Shown: one piece after another, positions 1 to 8,499 of the stretch
How positions within the stretch are numbered: the stretch's first letter is position 1
How the letters are laid out: each line of letters opens with the position of its first letter
From: Alteromonas sp. V450
GTDB lineage: Bacteria; Pseudomonadota; Gammaproteobacteria; Enterobacterales; Alteromonadaceae
Direction of reading: 5' to 3'
Length of the DNA: 64,000 nt
Assembly (NCBI RefSeq): GCF_001885075.1
Contig: NZ_MODU01000004.1
Span: forward strand, 248,001 to 312,000
Notes under the pieces: model-generated
The model's database searches: none
What the model saw: the letters and a program-made list of their open reading frames with translations, nothing else
Told to the model about the DNA's origin: nothing
Made by a program: the position numbers and the translations under genes

Positions 1-949
1 GATAGATAAATACGGTTTCAGGATCGATTTCGTTACCGTTACCTGTCACGTAGGCCAGTCCAAAAAGCCCTGTCATCAATGCACCAATTATCGACACAAC
101 CATCCAGCTCATACCGATGTTACGGGCAGTTGGTATATCTTTAACAGAACGTATTGCCATAAAACGCACAATGATATGAGGCTGACCAAAATAACCTAGG
201 CCCCATGACATCAGTGAAACAATGCCAATTACGCTTAGTGCTTCATTGGTAGACGCATCCATAAATGCATCGAAAAGCGCCGGATTAATCGTGTCTAGTG
301 CGTTAATAGAAGCGCCAATCCCACCCAATTCAATAATGACAACGGCAGGAACCATAATAAGTGACACAAACATGATGCAGCCTTGCACGAAGTCGGTCAT
401 GCTTACGGCCATGAACCCACCAACTAAGGTGTAGGCTACAACGACACCCGCTGTAACGTATAAGCCCGTTTCGTAAGTTAATCCAAATGAGGTTTCAAAT
501 AGCTTTCCACCGGCTACAACGCCTGATGATGTGTAAAGTGTAAAGAAAACAACGATAACCACAGAAGCGATAACTCTTAGCAAGCGAGAGTTATCGGCAA
601 ACCGGTTTTCAAAATAGTCGGGGAGAGTAATGGAGTTGTTAGCGACCTCAGTATAAACACGAAGACGCGGAGCAACCAGCATGTAATTGGCAAGTGCCCC
701 GAGTACCAGGCCAACTGCAATCCAGCCTGCAGATAAACCCGAAACATACATCGCACCTGGTAAGCCCATGAGCATCCAGCCACTCATGTCTGATGCGCCT
801 GCCGACAGTGCAGTAACTGCGGGGCCTAATTGGCGGCCGCCAAGCATGTAGCCTTCTACGTTAGTATCTGTCTGCCGATAAGCGAAAAGACCGATCCCCA
901 ACATTACAACAAAATACAAATCCAAAGAGATTATCGTGCCAGTTGCCAT
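1..949 (-). CDS. putP: Sodium/proline symporter PutP (C-terminal part lies outside the window)
   Basis: The reverse strand reads as one open frame from the ATG at 949-947 to the left edge, about 316 residues. It begins MATGTIISLDLYFVVMLGIG and continues with GYMLGGRQLGPAVTALSAG and a DMSGWMLMGLPG stretch, which are the first helices of the sodium:solute symporter family (SSF), closest to PutP. Several hydrophobic helices follow, including the YTLVGGFMAVSMTDFVQG segment typical of sodium/proline symporters. By family it is an inner-membrane Na+-coupled proline importer of about 490 residues, so roughly a third is missing at the window edge. No putA or other proline gene is visible. Another SSF substrate is possible, but the match to PutP is strong. 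Confidence 0.9.
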   Translation of the reverse strand, partial: MATGTIISLDLYFVVMLGIGLFAYRQTDTNVEGYMLGGRQLGPAVTALSAGASDMSGWMLMGLPGAMYVSGLSAGWIAVGLVLGALANYMLVAPRLRVYTEVANNSITLPDYFENRFADNSRLLRVIASVVIVVFFTLYTSSGVVAGGKLFETSFGLTYETGLYVTAGVVVAYTLVGGFMAVSMTDFVQGCIMFVSLIMVPAVVIIELGGIGASINALDTINPALFDAFMDASTNEALSVIGIVSLMSWGLGYFGQPHIIVRFMAIRSVKDIPTARNIGMSWMVVSIIGALMTGLFGLAYVTGNGNEIDPETVFIY

Positions 950-1101
950 ATACATTCCCTATCTTTTTTCTTTCATGCTAACACCTCTGACACAGACTCT
1001 CTATGTCAGTTGGCGACCTTGCACAATTTCTATACGATGGACTGTAAATAAAGTTTTGTAATGATGAATGTTTGTCTCTGTTAATGTTTTGCCGCATTTT
1101 G

Positions 1102-1127
1102 AAAAAAAAACGGCCGCAAGCGGCCGT
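1102..1127 (-). terminator. Intrinsic terminator after the sigma/DUF3379 pair
   Basis: An 8-bp perfect stem ACGGCCGC/GCGGCCGT (1110-1127) with a 2-nt loop is preceded on the plus strand by nine A residues. Read on the minus strand this is a GC-rich hairpin followed by a T tract, about 45 bp beyond the DUF3379 stop codon. Confidence 0.85.
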
Positions 1128-1173
1128 AACGATGGGTGCTAAATTAGCACTACAGGAGTCTATTTAACTTACA

Positions 1174-1878
1174 TCAAGCTGAAAATTGTATTCGCTCAGT
1201 AATAGCTTGTTTCATATCAGATAAATCGGCGTCTTTATTTCCAACAATCATGATATTCGCATGCTGCATTTTAATACTCTGTCCATGAAATTGTTGGTCT
1301 TCAAATTCGTTAGGCACCGAAATATCACCCCGTTGAGGAACAACAAACACAGACATTTTTCCCTGAGGCGTATCGACAATAAGATGGAGGCTTCTAACCG
1401 TGCTCAAGTGACAGTAATTGGCGACCTCTATACCGTCTAGCATTTCATTGAAACTGCCGCCGAAGCTCGCTAACTTGGCGTTTACCATATTCAAATCAAC
1501 CGGAAGTAGTGAATGAGCGTGCTCCATTTCCGCATACTGCATGTGCGCTAGTGCCTGTCCGCCAATACTAAGCGGTTGGTGGTACCACATGGTAAGGCCA
1601 ATGCCTACAGTAAACGCAACCGAAGCCGCCATGGCAAGGTACCAGCGACTTCTGCGCTTGTAGCGATTAAATTCGTCTGTCGACTGTTGCCAAATAAGCT
1701 TGCTGGCTAGGTCTTCTGGTACATCAACTTTTAGCGCTTGTTTTAACTGCTTGTCTAACTGCTTTTGCTCATTCCAGAAACTGCGTTTACCTTCGTCCGA
1801 TTTAGCCGCTTCTAGAACGTCACTGTCAGTCGTGTCTGGATCGGCGTAGATTCGACGCCTAAATTCTAACTCATCCAT
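1174..1878 (-). CDS. DUF3379 family membrane protein, probable partner of the ECF sigma factor
   Basis: A 234-residue protein beginning MDELEFRRRIYADPDTTD, with a charged N-terminal region of about 75 residues, one membrane segment near residues 80-100 (WYLAMAASVAFTVGIGLTMW) and a C-terminal domain of about 130 residues. This layout is that of DUF3379 proteins, which in Alteromonadales and Vibrionales lie directly behind a sigma-70 family gene. The start has a good ribosome site (AGAGAGG, about 8 nt upstream). It overlaps the end of the sigma gene by 8 bp, so the two are translationally coupled. By analogy to anti-sigma factors, a cytoplasmic N-terminus, one helix and a periplasmic sensor domain are expected. 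That role is inference; no zinc-binding HxxxCxxC motif is seen. Confidence 0.75.
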   Translation of the reverse strand: MDELEFRRRIYADPDTTDSDVLEAAKSDEGKRSFWNEQKQLDKQLKQALKVDVPEDLASKLIWQQSTDEFNRYKRRSRWYLAMAASVAFTVGIGLTMWYHQPLSIGGQALAHMQYAEMEHAHSLLPVDLNMVNAKLASFGGSFNEMLDGIEVANYCHLSTVRSLHLIVDTPQGKMSVFVVPQRGDISVPNEFEDQQFHGQSIKMQHANIMIVGNKDADLSDMKQAITERIQFSA

Positions 1879-2428
1879 TTATACGACCTCTCTGTTCATT
1901 TTGTTTCTCTAATGCTTCTTTCAACTGGTTTCTCGCTCTAAATAAGCGAGTCATAACCGTGTTTTTGTTGAGTCCTAATTGATTGGCAATTTCTTCACCG
2001 CTGAAGCCAAAAATTAGTTGAAGGATGAGTGGCTCGCGATATTCCACACTCAATCCACCTAACAGTCGCTGTAGTTCCCTGTCTTTCAGGTCGCCGTCTG
2101 CATGTTGGGTGTCATCTTGTATATGACAATCGTCAATATCAACCGTATCAAATTGCTTACGCTCAAAGCGACGGGCATTTTCACGGCGAAGAATGGTAAT
2201 TAGCCATGACTTGGCCGCTTTTTCATCATTGAGGGCGTCCAACGAGCGCCAAGCACGCAAAAACGTTTCCTGCACGACATCCTCGGCAATGCTCTGGTCT
2301 TTTATAAGCCAGAATGCATAGCGGTAAATGTCGGCGTGGAATGCCTTTACCAGTGCTTCATATCTTTGGTGTTTTGCTTTCATATCCGATAAGACCTGAC
2401 CATTACCGGATTTATTTCGCCCAAACAT
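1871..2428 (-). CDS. ECF-type RNA polymerase sigma factor
   Basis: About 185 residues with both sigma domains. Region 2 reads FHADIYRYAFWLIKDQSIAE followed by DVVQETFLRAWRSL, and region 4 reads YREPLILQLIFGFSGEEIA followed by a helix-turn-helix NQLGLNKNTVMTRLFRARNQL. There is no region 1 or 3, so it belongs to the extracytoplasmic-function group. I chose the ATG at 2428 (MFGRNKSG), which has GGA 7 nt upstream. An in-frame TTG at 2440 would add four residues but has no ribosome site, and a later ATG (MKAKHQRYEAL) is also possible. It overlaps the DUF3379 gene and ends in a shared operon terminator. The promoter it recognises and its signal cannot be read from the sequence. Confidence 0.88.
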   Translation of the reverse strand: MFGRNKSGNGQVLSDMKAKHQRYEALVKAFHADIYRYAFWLIKDQSIAEDVVQETFLRAWRSLDALNDEKAAKSWLITILRRENARRFERKQFDTVDIDDCHIQDDTQHADGDLKDRELQRLLGGLSVEYREPLILQLIFGFSGEEIANQLGLNKNTVMTRLFRARNQLKEALEKQNEQRGRING

Positions 2429-2463
2429 AAAAAAATCCAAGAGTTAATTTTTTTTCACTATGG

Positions 2464-2503
2464 CATAAAAAACGCGTCATTTCGTTAGACGAAAGACGCG
2501 TTT
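2464..2503 (-). terminator. Intrinsic terminator after the DUF885 lipoprotein gene
   Basis: A long hairpin with outer arms AAACGCGTC (2470-2478) and GACGCGTTT (2495-2503) and an inner TTCGT/ACGAA stem is followed on the minus strand by a run of T residues. It lies about 85 bp beyond the stop codon of the 2588-4441 gene and ahead of the sigma factor gene, insulating the two. Confidence 0.8.
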
Positions 2504-2587
2504 CGGCAATAATGCTAGGTGCCGTTGCCCCCGCATGTGCTTAAAACGTTAATAGGCCTGAGTGATCAGAGCATGTAATCAAGCTTT

Positions 2588-4441
2588 CTAGACATTTTTC
2601 TGAGAAGCAATCCAAGCATTAATGTTTTCTTCTAGAATCGACAGTGGAACCGGACCGTATTTGAGCACCTCATCATGGAAGCCTTTCCAATCAAACTTGT
2701 CGCCAAGTTCAGCTTGGGCGTATTCTCTAAGCTCCATGATCTTAAGTTTACCAATCATATAGGCTGTAGCCTGACCGGGCATGGCAATATAGCGTTCAAT
2801 GGCTTTTTGCGCGTCATATTGTGGATTTGGCGTGTTCTCTATGAGGTAGTTCACCGCCTCTTCGCGAGTCCATTTCTTCGCATGAATACCCGTATCCACA
2901 ACAAGTCTGCATGCTCGCCAAAGCTCCATGGCTAGGCGGCCGAAATCAGAGTAAGGGTCCTTATAAAAGCCCATGTCTTTCGCAAGTTCTTCAGTATAAA
3001 GGCCCCAGCCTTCCGTGTATGCGGTAAAGCTCAAGAACTTCTGAAACTGAGGCACACCTTCCAGTTCTTGTGCAATCGCACGCTGCATGTGGTGTCCTGG
3101 TATTCCCTCGTGATATGCCAGCGCCTCTAGCTGATAAGTTGGCATCGCTTTCATATCATAAAGATTTGCGTAATAGATTCCTGGGCGGCTGCCATCTTGT
3201 GCAGGACTTTGATAAAACGCTTTGCCTGCAGACTGTTCGCGAAATGCTTCAACGCGTTTAACAATCATGGGCGCCTCAGGAAGAATACCAAAGTACTCTG
3301 GGATCGCATCTCGCATTTCATCTATGGCTGTTTTCGCCATATCTAAATATTGCTGACGACCTTCATCGTTTGAAGGTAGATAGAATTGCTCGTCTTCCCG
3401 CATGAAAACAAAAAACTCTTGAAGCGTGCCGTCAAAATTTACTTGTTTCATGATGTCGCGCATCGCATTGTGTATACGCTCTACATTATCTAAGCCTATT
3501 TGATGGACTTCTTCAGCGGAGAGATCTGTAGTCGTAAACCAGTTAAGGCGATTTTGATACCACTCGCCACCATTGGGCAAACGCCATACGCCGTCTCCTT
3601 CGGGTGAAATTTCGCGCTGATGAGCGAGTTCTTGGATTAACGTTTCATACGCAGGCAGAACAGAGGTGACTAATGCTGCTTTAGCTTCACCTAATAATGT
3701 CGTTTTTTCCGCTTCTGTAATATCAAGGTTGTTCACCTTTGACTGAAAATCTTCCCAGATAGTAGACGGTGTTTCGCTTGAATCAAATGGTGCGCCGGTA
3801 ATCACATTTTTTGATGCATCAATCATTTGATCATAAGCCCAAGCGGGTGGAAATACGCCGGCTTTTTCGCGAACTTTCATTTGTTCGATAACTTGATCAA
3901 AGTACGTACGTACATTGTCTAGTCGTCCAATATACGCCTGAGCATCTTCTTTACTCTTTACACTGTGAATGTTGATAAGGAAACTAGGCACTTGCGTATG
4001 TGCGGCACGAAACTGATGCACAATATAACGGTGATGTCTAAATTTATCGTTAGCCAGATCGCGTTCAATGCCCAGTTTATAAAGGCGCAAGCTTAACTTT
4101 TCTTGTTCACTTAACTTTGTGGTGTCGAAACTATTAAGCTTTTCAAGACGATTTTTAGCAATGGCAACGCGAGCGTCGGCTTCTTCATCACTGATGTCAT
4201 CCCATTTATCGTAGTCCCACTTTTTACCGAGGTAACTTTGGAACAGGGGAGAGCGCTTAAGATCCTCTTCAAAAGTACGTTCAAAAAACGCATTCAAGCG
4301 CTCAGATTCAGACTGTCCAGCGGGCTGTTCCGTTTTAATAGGCTCTGGCGCTGTGTTAGATGTTTCACTTGCTGGCGAGCAAGCGGTTAACGTAGTAATG
4401 GCCAACGCTATCGGCGTTAGCTTCAATAGTGTTTTCTTCAT
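2588..4441 (-). CDS. DUF885 family lipoprotein (putative zinc metallopeptidase)
   Basis: A 617-residue protein with a lipoprotein signal (MKKTLLKLTPIALAITTLTA, lipobox LTAC, Cys21, Ser at +2, predicting the outer membrane). The rest matches the DUF885 family: a helical N-terminal half, then AYHEGIPGHHMQRAIAQEL (HExxxxH-like) and FTAYTEGWGLYTEELAKDMG further on. The HEG-PGHH and TEGWG-YTE motifs resemble a gluzincin-type zinc site, so a peptidase or carboxypeptidase acting in the periplasm is likely but unproven for most family members. AGGGAA lies 6 nt before the ATG. It is transcribed alone, between the Bat operon end and the sigma gene. Confidence 0.88.
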   Translation of the reverse strand: MKKTLLKLTPIALAITTLTACSPASETSNTAPEPIKTEQPAGQSESERLNAFFERTFEEDLKRSPLFQSYLGKKWDYDKWDDISDEEADARVAIAKNRLEKLNSFDTTKLSEQEKLSLRLYKLGIERDLANDKFRHHRYIVHQFRAAHTQVPSFLINIHSVKSKEDAQAYIGRLDNVRTYFDQVIEQMKVREKAGVFPPAWAYDQMIDASKNVITGAPFDSSETPSTIWEDFQSKVNNLDITEAEKTTLLGEAKAALVTSVLPAYETLIQELAHQREISPEGDGVWRLPNGGEWYQNRLNWFTTTDLSAEEVHQIGLDNVERIHNAMRDIMKQVNFDGTLQEFFVFMREDEQFYLPSNDEGRQQYLDMAKTAIDEMRDAIPEYFGILPEAPMIVKRVEAFREQSAGKAFYQSPAQDGSRPGIYYANLYDMKAMPTYQLEALAYHEGIPGHHMQRAIAQELEGVPQFQKFLSFTAYTEGWGLYTEELAKDMGFYKDPYSDFGRLAMELWRACRLVVDTGIHAKKWTREEAVNYLIENTPNPQYDAQKAIERYIAMPGQATAYMIGKLKIMELREYAQAELGDKFDWKGFHDEVLKYGPVPLSILEENINAWIASQKNV

Positions 4442-4561
4442 ATTATTCCCTGTCGCGTTTAGTTGGTATTTTTATAAGCTAAAGTCTTCAAGGTCGCTAA
4501 ACCTTTAAGAGGACGATAAGGCCCGTAGCCTCGACTGTTTATTGGATACAAACATTGTTGT

Positions 4562-4600
4562 AAAGAAACCCTCGCCACCTTTATTTAGTAAGTGCAAGGG
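4562..4600 (-). terminator. Probable terminator of the Bat operon
   Basis: On the minus strand CCCTTGC and GCGAGGG pair over 7 bp (one wobble) across an 18-nt loop and are followed by TTTCTTT. It lies 45 bp beyond the batD stop codon. The loop is long, so this is a moderate call. The rest of the 4442-4644 gap holds only the promoter region of the DUF885 gene. Confidence 0.45.
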
Positions 4601-4644
4601 CCTTCATTACGTAAATTTCGTTGTATTAGCAAATGAAATGCGTT

Positions 4645-6465
4645 TTATGAAGCAGGATATAAGTTAGATAACGTGTGTTTGCTTCCAGTGCTTTTCTGCT
4701 TCCATTCGTTGCGAGCAAGCTTTATTTCCGATGAAAGTTTTTCTAAAGCCTCCGTCATTTGCTTAGATTGGTGGTTCGCATCAGTTTTTCTGGCTGAGAA
4801 CCGCAGTGCATAGAGCGCATTAACACTGCCGTTGATCCCTTCAAACTGCGAAAGTTGCGCTTTACCCAAAGTTAATGCGGCTATCCACTGTTTAAGCACG
4901 GGCGTAAGTGAGCTTGTGTCTTTTGCCTTTATTACTGACATTAGGTTTTGGAACTGTGCTTTTTCATCCCACTGAGCATAGGCGTGGAGGCGCTGTGCAG
5001 AACCGGTTTTGTTAGTGATCCCAGGCCCCATCATCTGAAACTGCTTGAGCTTTCTGTAAGTAAATAGCCATCCCGCAAGTGCAATAACGAACAGCGCAAA
5101 TAGTGCACCAGTTATCATCCAATTAAGCTGGGTATTTTCGTCAGTATTGACTTTACCTGAAGCGCTGTCTAATGGTTTACCCTCATTGCTAGCACTAGCG
5201 TTAGGCTGTGTTGCAGTGGACGGAATATCGTTTTGAATATCTTCACTGCTTGCACTACTGGCTGATGGAGTGTTTAGCATATTCGGAGTATTGGCATTAT
5301 TTGCGCCAGACGCTGGCGCTACCGTAATTGAACGAGCGGGAATAGTGGCATACTCAGTTTGCTGAGTAAGCGTATTAAACCAAGGGATAGTAATTTCAGG
5401 TAAGACAAAGTTACCTGGCTGCGTTGGAATAATAGCCAATGATGTTTGGCGCTGTGAAATTAAGCTCTGGTCTTTTTCAACTGTCGTTGTGTTTGATTGA
5501 TCTGGATACAGTTTAAAGTTTGGCGGATAAAACTCAGGAATATCCGGAAGCTGCTCTTCCACAACGCCCAGTGCCGTCAGCGTGACAATACGTGTTACGG
5601 GCTCGCCGGCTACAAAACTATCACCTTGAGGCCATTCTTCATCCACTCTTACCATTTCAGAAGGCAGCCATGGATAATCAATTCCCTGAGGAATAGGCTT
5701 GATATTCACCGTAATATCAGGCCCAACCCGATTAATTTGCTGGGTACGGTTAAAGAAGCCAAAACGTTGGTTAGTATTGGCAGCCATCACTTCGCCAGTG
5801 AAGATGGGGCCTCTTAGCGTAAATTCACCAGACGCTTGCGGTACAACAGCAAATTGACGCTCTATAATCTGATACCTTCTACCATTTACGATATCTGTAT
5901 ACTGTCTGTCATCACCAAGTTGAGTAATTTCCGCATTTTGCATTTCTGGCGCTTGTAGACTACCGCGCTCAATATTGCTAGAAAGAAACAGCTTAACCGT
6001 GTACAGCAGCTGTTGATTTAAATAAGCCTCTTTCAAGTCGATATCCGTCGTAACAAAATAGTCTCTTGCCACGTTGCTTTGTTCTTGAACCGGAATAACT
6101 TTCACCTCAATAGGCTTGGTCGATTTCCCTTCAATGGTTAACGCGGGAATAGTGAACGTGCCCTCCTTGCGAGGAAATAACGTAGTGGTCCAAACGGTAG
6201 TGCGCTTGGTGTCGAAATTAATGATTGACGTTTGGCTACTTACCGATGTTCTGCCGACAACAAAATCTTTAAGCAGGGGAGAGCTGTCAAAGGCATCTCT
6301 GTCTGCACTGCCGTCTGCAGTAACGGTTAAGCGAATGGCTTCGTCGACCATAACAGGGTTTCTATCGATGGTCGCTTCTACCGAGTTTACATCGGCATAG
6401 GTTGCCGCGCTTACTAGTAGAGTTAGTAAAAAAACTATACGTGTAGACTGTAATAAGGCTCTCAT
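4645..6465 (-). CDS. batD: BatD (oxygen-tolerance family) membrane protein
   Basis: A 606-residue protein with a signal peptide (about residues 1-24, ending SAATYA), tandem immunoglobulin-like beta domains in the periplasm (for example FDSSPLLKDFVVGRTS and TIPALTIEG), an S/N/T-rich linker near 395-440, one membrane helix (about 448-468, MITGALFALFVIALAGWLF) and a cytoplasmic helical tail. This is the BatD arrangement. In Bacteroides and Francisella, Bat proteins were linked to aerotolerance or stress survival, but the mechanism is not established. It is the last gene of the MoxR-DUF58-DUF4381-VWA-VWA/TPR-BatD operon, and its ATG directly abuts the stop codon of the gene before it. Confidence 0.85.
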   Translation of the reverse strand: MRALLQSTRIVFLLTLLVSAATYADVNSVEATIDRNPVMVDEAIRLTVTADGSADRDAFDSSPLLKDFVVGRTSVSSQTSIINFDTKRTTVWTTTLFPRKEGTFTIPALTIEGKSTKPIEVKVIPVQEQSNVARDYFVTTDIDLKEAYLNQQLLYTVKLFLSSNIERGSLQAPEMQNAEITQLGDDRQYTDIVNGRRYQIIERQFAVVPQASGEFTLRGPIFTGEVMAANTNQRFGFFNRTQQINRVGPDITVNIKPIPQGIDYPWLPSEMVRVDEEWPQGDSFVAGEPVTRIVTLTALGVVEEQLPDIPEFYPPNFKLYPDQSNTTTVEKDQSLISQRQTSLAIIPTQPGNFVLPEITIPWFNTLTQQTEYATIPARSITVAPASGANNANTPNMLNTPSASSASSEDIQNDIPSTATQPNASASNEGKPLDSASGKVNTDENTQLNWMITGALFALFVIALAGWLFTYRKLKQFQMMGPGITNKTGSAQRLHAYAQWDEKAQFQNLMSVIKAKDTSSLTPVLKQWIAALTLGKAQLSQFEGINGSVNALYALRFSARKTDANHQSKQMTEALEKLSSEIKLARNEWKQKSTGSKHTLSNLYPAS

Positions 6466-8499
6466 CTACCAATCACTCCGGTTTGAAGGCATACGTTGAC
6501 GCTTACGTTTTTGTGCTTCTAATTGCATTTTTCGTTTCAGTAAGAATGCAGGGTCGTCTGGCACGCGACGCATTAAACTCTCCATTCGCTGAAGCTCTTC
6601 TTTTTCTGCGTCGGTAAGCTCGGTTTCTTGACCTTGCATAGCCTGTGCTTCTTGCTCTGCTGGTTGTTCATCTTCTTGTGCTTGCGCGCTGTCACCTTGT
6701 TCAGACTCTTCCTGTTCTGCATTTTGCTGCTGAGAGTCTGATGACTCGTTCTGACTGTTCATCTCGGAATCATCAGGCTGTTGTGAGTTATCTCCGCTAT
6801 TTTGCTGTTCATCGTTAGCTTGGCTTTGGTCAGACTGTTGACCCTCATTATCGTCTTGCTGACCACTCTGGTCGTTTGAACCTTCCTGATTGTTTTGGTC
6901 TTCTGATTGCTTATTGTCATCAGAGTTATCAGAGTCATCAGAGTTATCAGAGCTATCTTGGCCATTATTCTGCGAGTCACTCTGTTCGCCATCATCACCC
7001 TTTTCGCTTTGGTTTTGCTCCTGATTTTGCTGTTGCTGCTGTTGAAGCAAATCCTCGACAATCTTTTTATTGGTTCTTGCATCGTTAAAGTCGGGGGCTT
7101 CATTTAACGCCTGCTCATATTTCTTAATAGCATCTTCAAGCTTGCCGAGTTTTGCCAGTGCATTACCTTGGTTGTAAAGGCTCTCGGGACCAGGAATGCT
7201 TTTGAAGGCATTTAATGCACCTTCGTAGTCACCTGATTTATAAAGTGATGATGCTTTCCAAGTGTCGTCATTAAACTGATTAACGGCGTCTTTGTATTTA
7301 CCTCTTTGGTAGCTGTTTAATGCTTCCTGATTGTCGTTCATAAATGGCGTTTGCCACCATGAAAGTGAGTCGGGTTTGTTTGCCGTCTCCTTTGCGACCT
7401 GAGCTCCAGTGACGACCGAAGGCTCAGCATCCTGCAAGGCATGAGCGTTCTTCATCACAGTGGGGCTAATAAGACCAACGAATACAATAAATACTAATCC
7501 GCGTTTGAAGGCGAAGGCGGCAAACGGAAGAAGTATAAGCAGCAAGTAAGGGCCAACTTCTTTCCACTGGTCTCCTTGTAAATTACTCTCTTCTTCGTTC
7601 TCTTCGCTGTCGCTTTTATCCAGCAGAGATACCGAAGCGAGGGCATTAATGTCGGTGTCGTTGGCTGTAAAAGATTCAAAGCGTCCGCCGCTCGCTTTAA
7701 CCACACCTTTCACTGCGTCTTCATTTAACTTGGGAATAACGATGCTGCCGGTGAAGTCTTTCAAGAGCTCGCCGCTTTGCTGGCGAATAGGGGCGCCTTC
7801 AGATGTCCCAACGGTAAGTGCATTTACTGTAAAAGGAATAGAAGCCACATACTCTTGAAGCTCTTGTTGTTGCTCTAACTCTATGCCATCAGTTATCCAG
7901 TAAATCATGCCTGAGTTATATCCGGCATTAGTAAGTAGTTCAGACGCACTTTCTATACCTAGCAGAGGGTCGCTGCCTGGCACGGGCATAATTTCCGGTG
8001 ACAGGCTTGGGATTAGGGTTGTGATATTTCCTGCGTCTTCGGTTAAGGGGCTAATGACAAACGCATCGCCAGCGTAAGCAACCAAGCCCATTTCACCTTC
8101 ACCAATAGCGTTAACGAGATCTATGGCTTTATATTTGGCGCGCGTGAGCCGGTCTGGCGTCATATCGGTAGCGCGCATTGAAAGCGACATATCTACAACG
8201 ATAACGTGCCCTACTTTTAACTGGTAAACCGGCTGCGGCAGGCGTTCCCACGTTGGGCCAGCGAGTGCTATCACACTTACAATCCACACAAAAGCAAGCA
8301 TCCACATTGGTGGTTTTGTGCCCATTTCACTTTTTCCAATCACCATGTATTGATATAGGTGTGCAGGGATCACAGATTGCCAGCCCGATTGTTTAGCCGT
8401 GGTTTTTCTAATTAAAAGCACAAGCAACATCAAGGGAGCGAGCGCGATAAACCATTCGGGGCGTAAAAAATGAAATTGATTTAAGAAGTCGAATTCCAT
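6466..8499 (-). CDS. batB: VWA-domain protein fused to a TPR and low-complexity tail (BatB-BatC fusion)
   Basis: 677 residues. An N-terminal membrane helix (LRPEWFIALAPLMLLVLLI) and a second near residue 65 precede a von Willebrand A domain (about 90-270) with the metal site VDMSLSMRATD (DxSxS). A third helix (about 315-345) follows, then a TPR pair around 405-475 (SLYNQGNALAKLGKLEDAIK) and a tail of about 150 residues made almost only of Q, S, D, N and E. In Bacteroidetes BatB and BatC are separate proteins; here VWA and TPR are one chain. The gene overlaps the preceding VWA gene by one base (TAATG), so the pair is coupled. The C-terminus is basic (MQLEAQKRKRQR). Confidence 0.87.
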   Translation of the reverse strand: MEFDFLNQFHFLRPEWFIALAPLMLLVLLIRKTTAKQSGWQSVIPAHLYQYMVIGKSEMGTKPPMWMLAFVWIVSVIALAGPTWERLPQPVYQLKVGHVIVVDMSLSMRATDMTPDRLTRAKYKAIDLVNAIGEGEMGLVAYAGDAFVISPLTEDAGNITTLIPSLSPEIMPVPGSDPLLGIESASELLTNAGYNSGMIYWITDGIELEQQQELQEYVASIPFTVNALTVGTSEGAPIRQQSGELLKDFTGSIVIPKLNEDAVKGVVKASGGRFESFTANDTDINALASVSLLDKSDSEENEEESNLQGDQWKEVGPYLLLILLPFAAFAFKRGLVFIVFVGLISPTVMKNAHALQDAEPSVVTGAQVAKETANKPDSLSWWQTPFMNDNQEALNSYQRGKYKDAVNQFNDDTWKASSLYKSGDYEGALNAFKSIPGPESLYNQGNALAKLGKLEDAIKKYEQALNEAPDFNDARTNKKIVEDLLQQQQQQNQEQNQSEKGDDGEQSDSQNNGQDSSDNSDDSDNSDDNKQSEDQNNQEGSNDQSGQQDDNEGQQSDQSQANDEQQNSGDNSQQPDDSEMNSQNESSDSQQQNAEQEESEQGDSAQAQEDEQPAEQEAQAMQGQETELTDAEKEELQRMESLMRRVPDDPAFLLKRKMQLEAQKRKRQRMPSNRSDW
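6917..6957 (-). repeat. 18-bp tandem repeat inside the batB low-complexity tail
   Basis: Two perfect 18-bp copies (6917-6934 and 6935-6952) built of 9-bp subunits TCATCAGAG/TTATCAGAG, followed by a decayed copy. On the coding strand they give the SDNSDDSDNSDD stretch. The unit length is a multiple of three, so copy-number change would not shift the frame. Confidence 0.8.

Noticed and set aside
6876..7107. Hydrophobic open frames on the plus strand opposite the batB low-complexity tail
   Set aside because: They arise from the antisense of repetitive Q/S/D codons; no ribosome site and no independent evidence.
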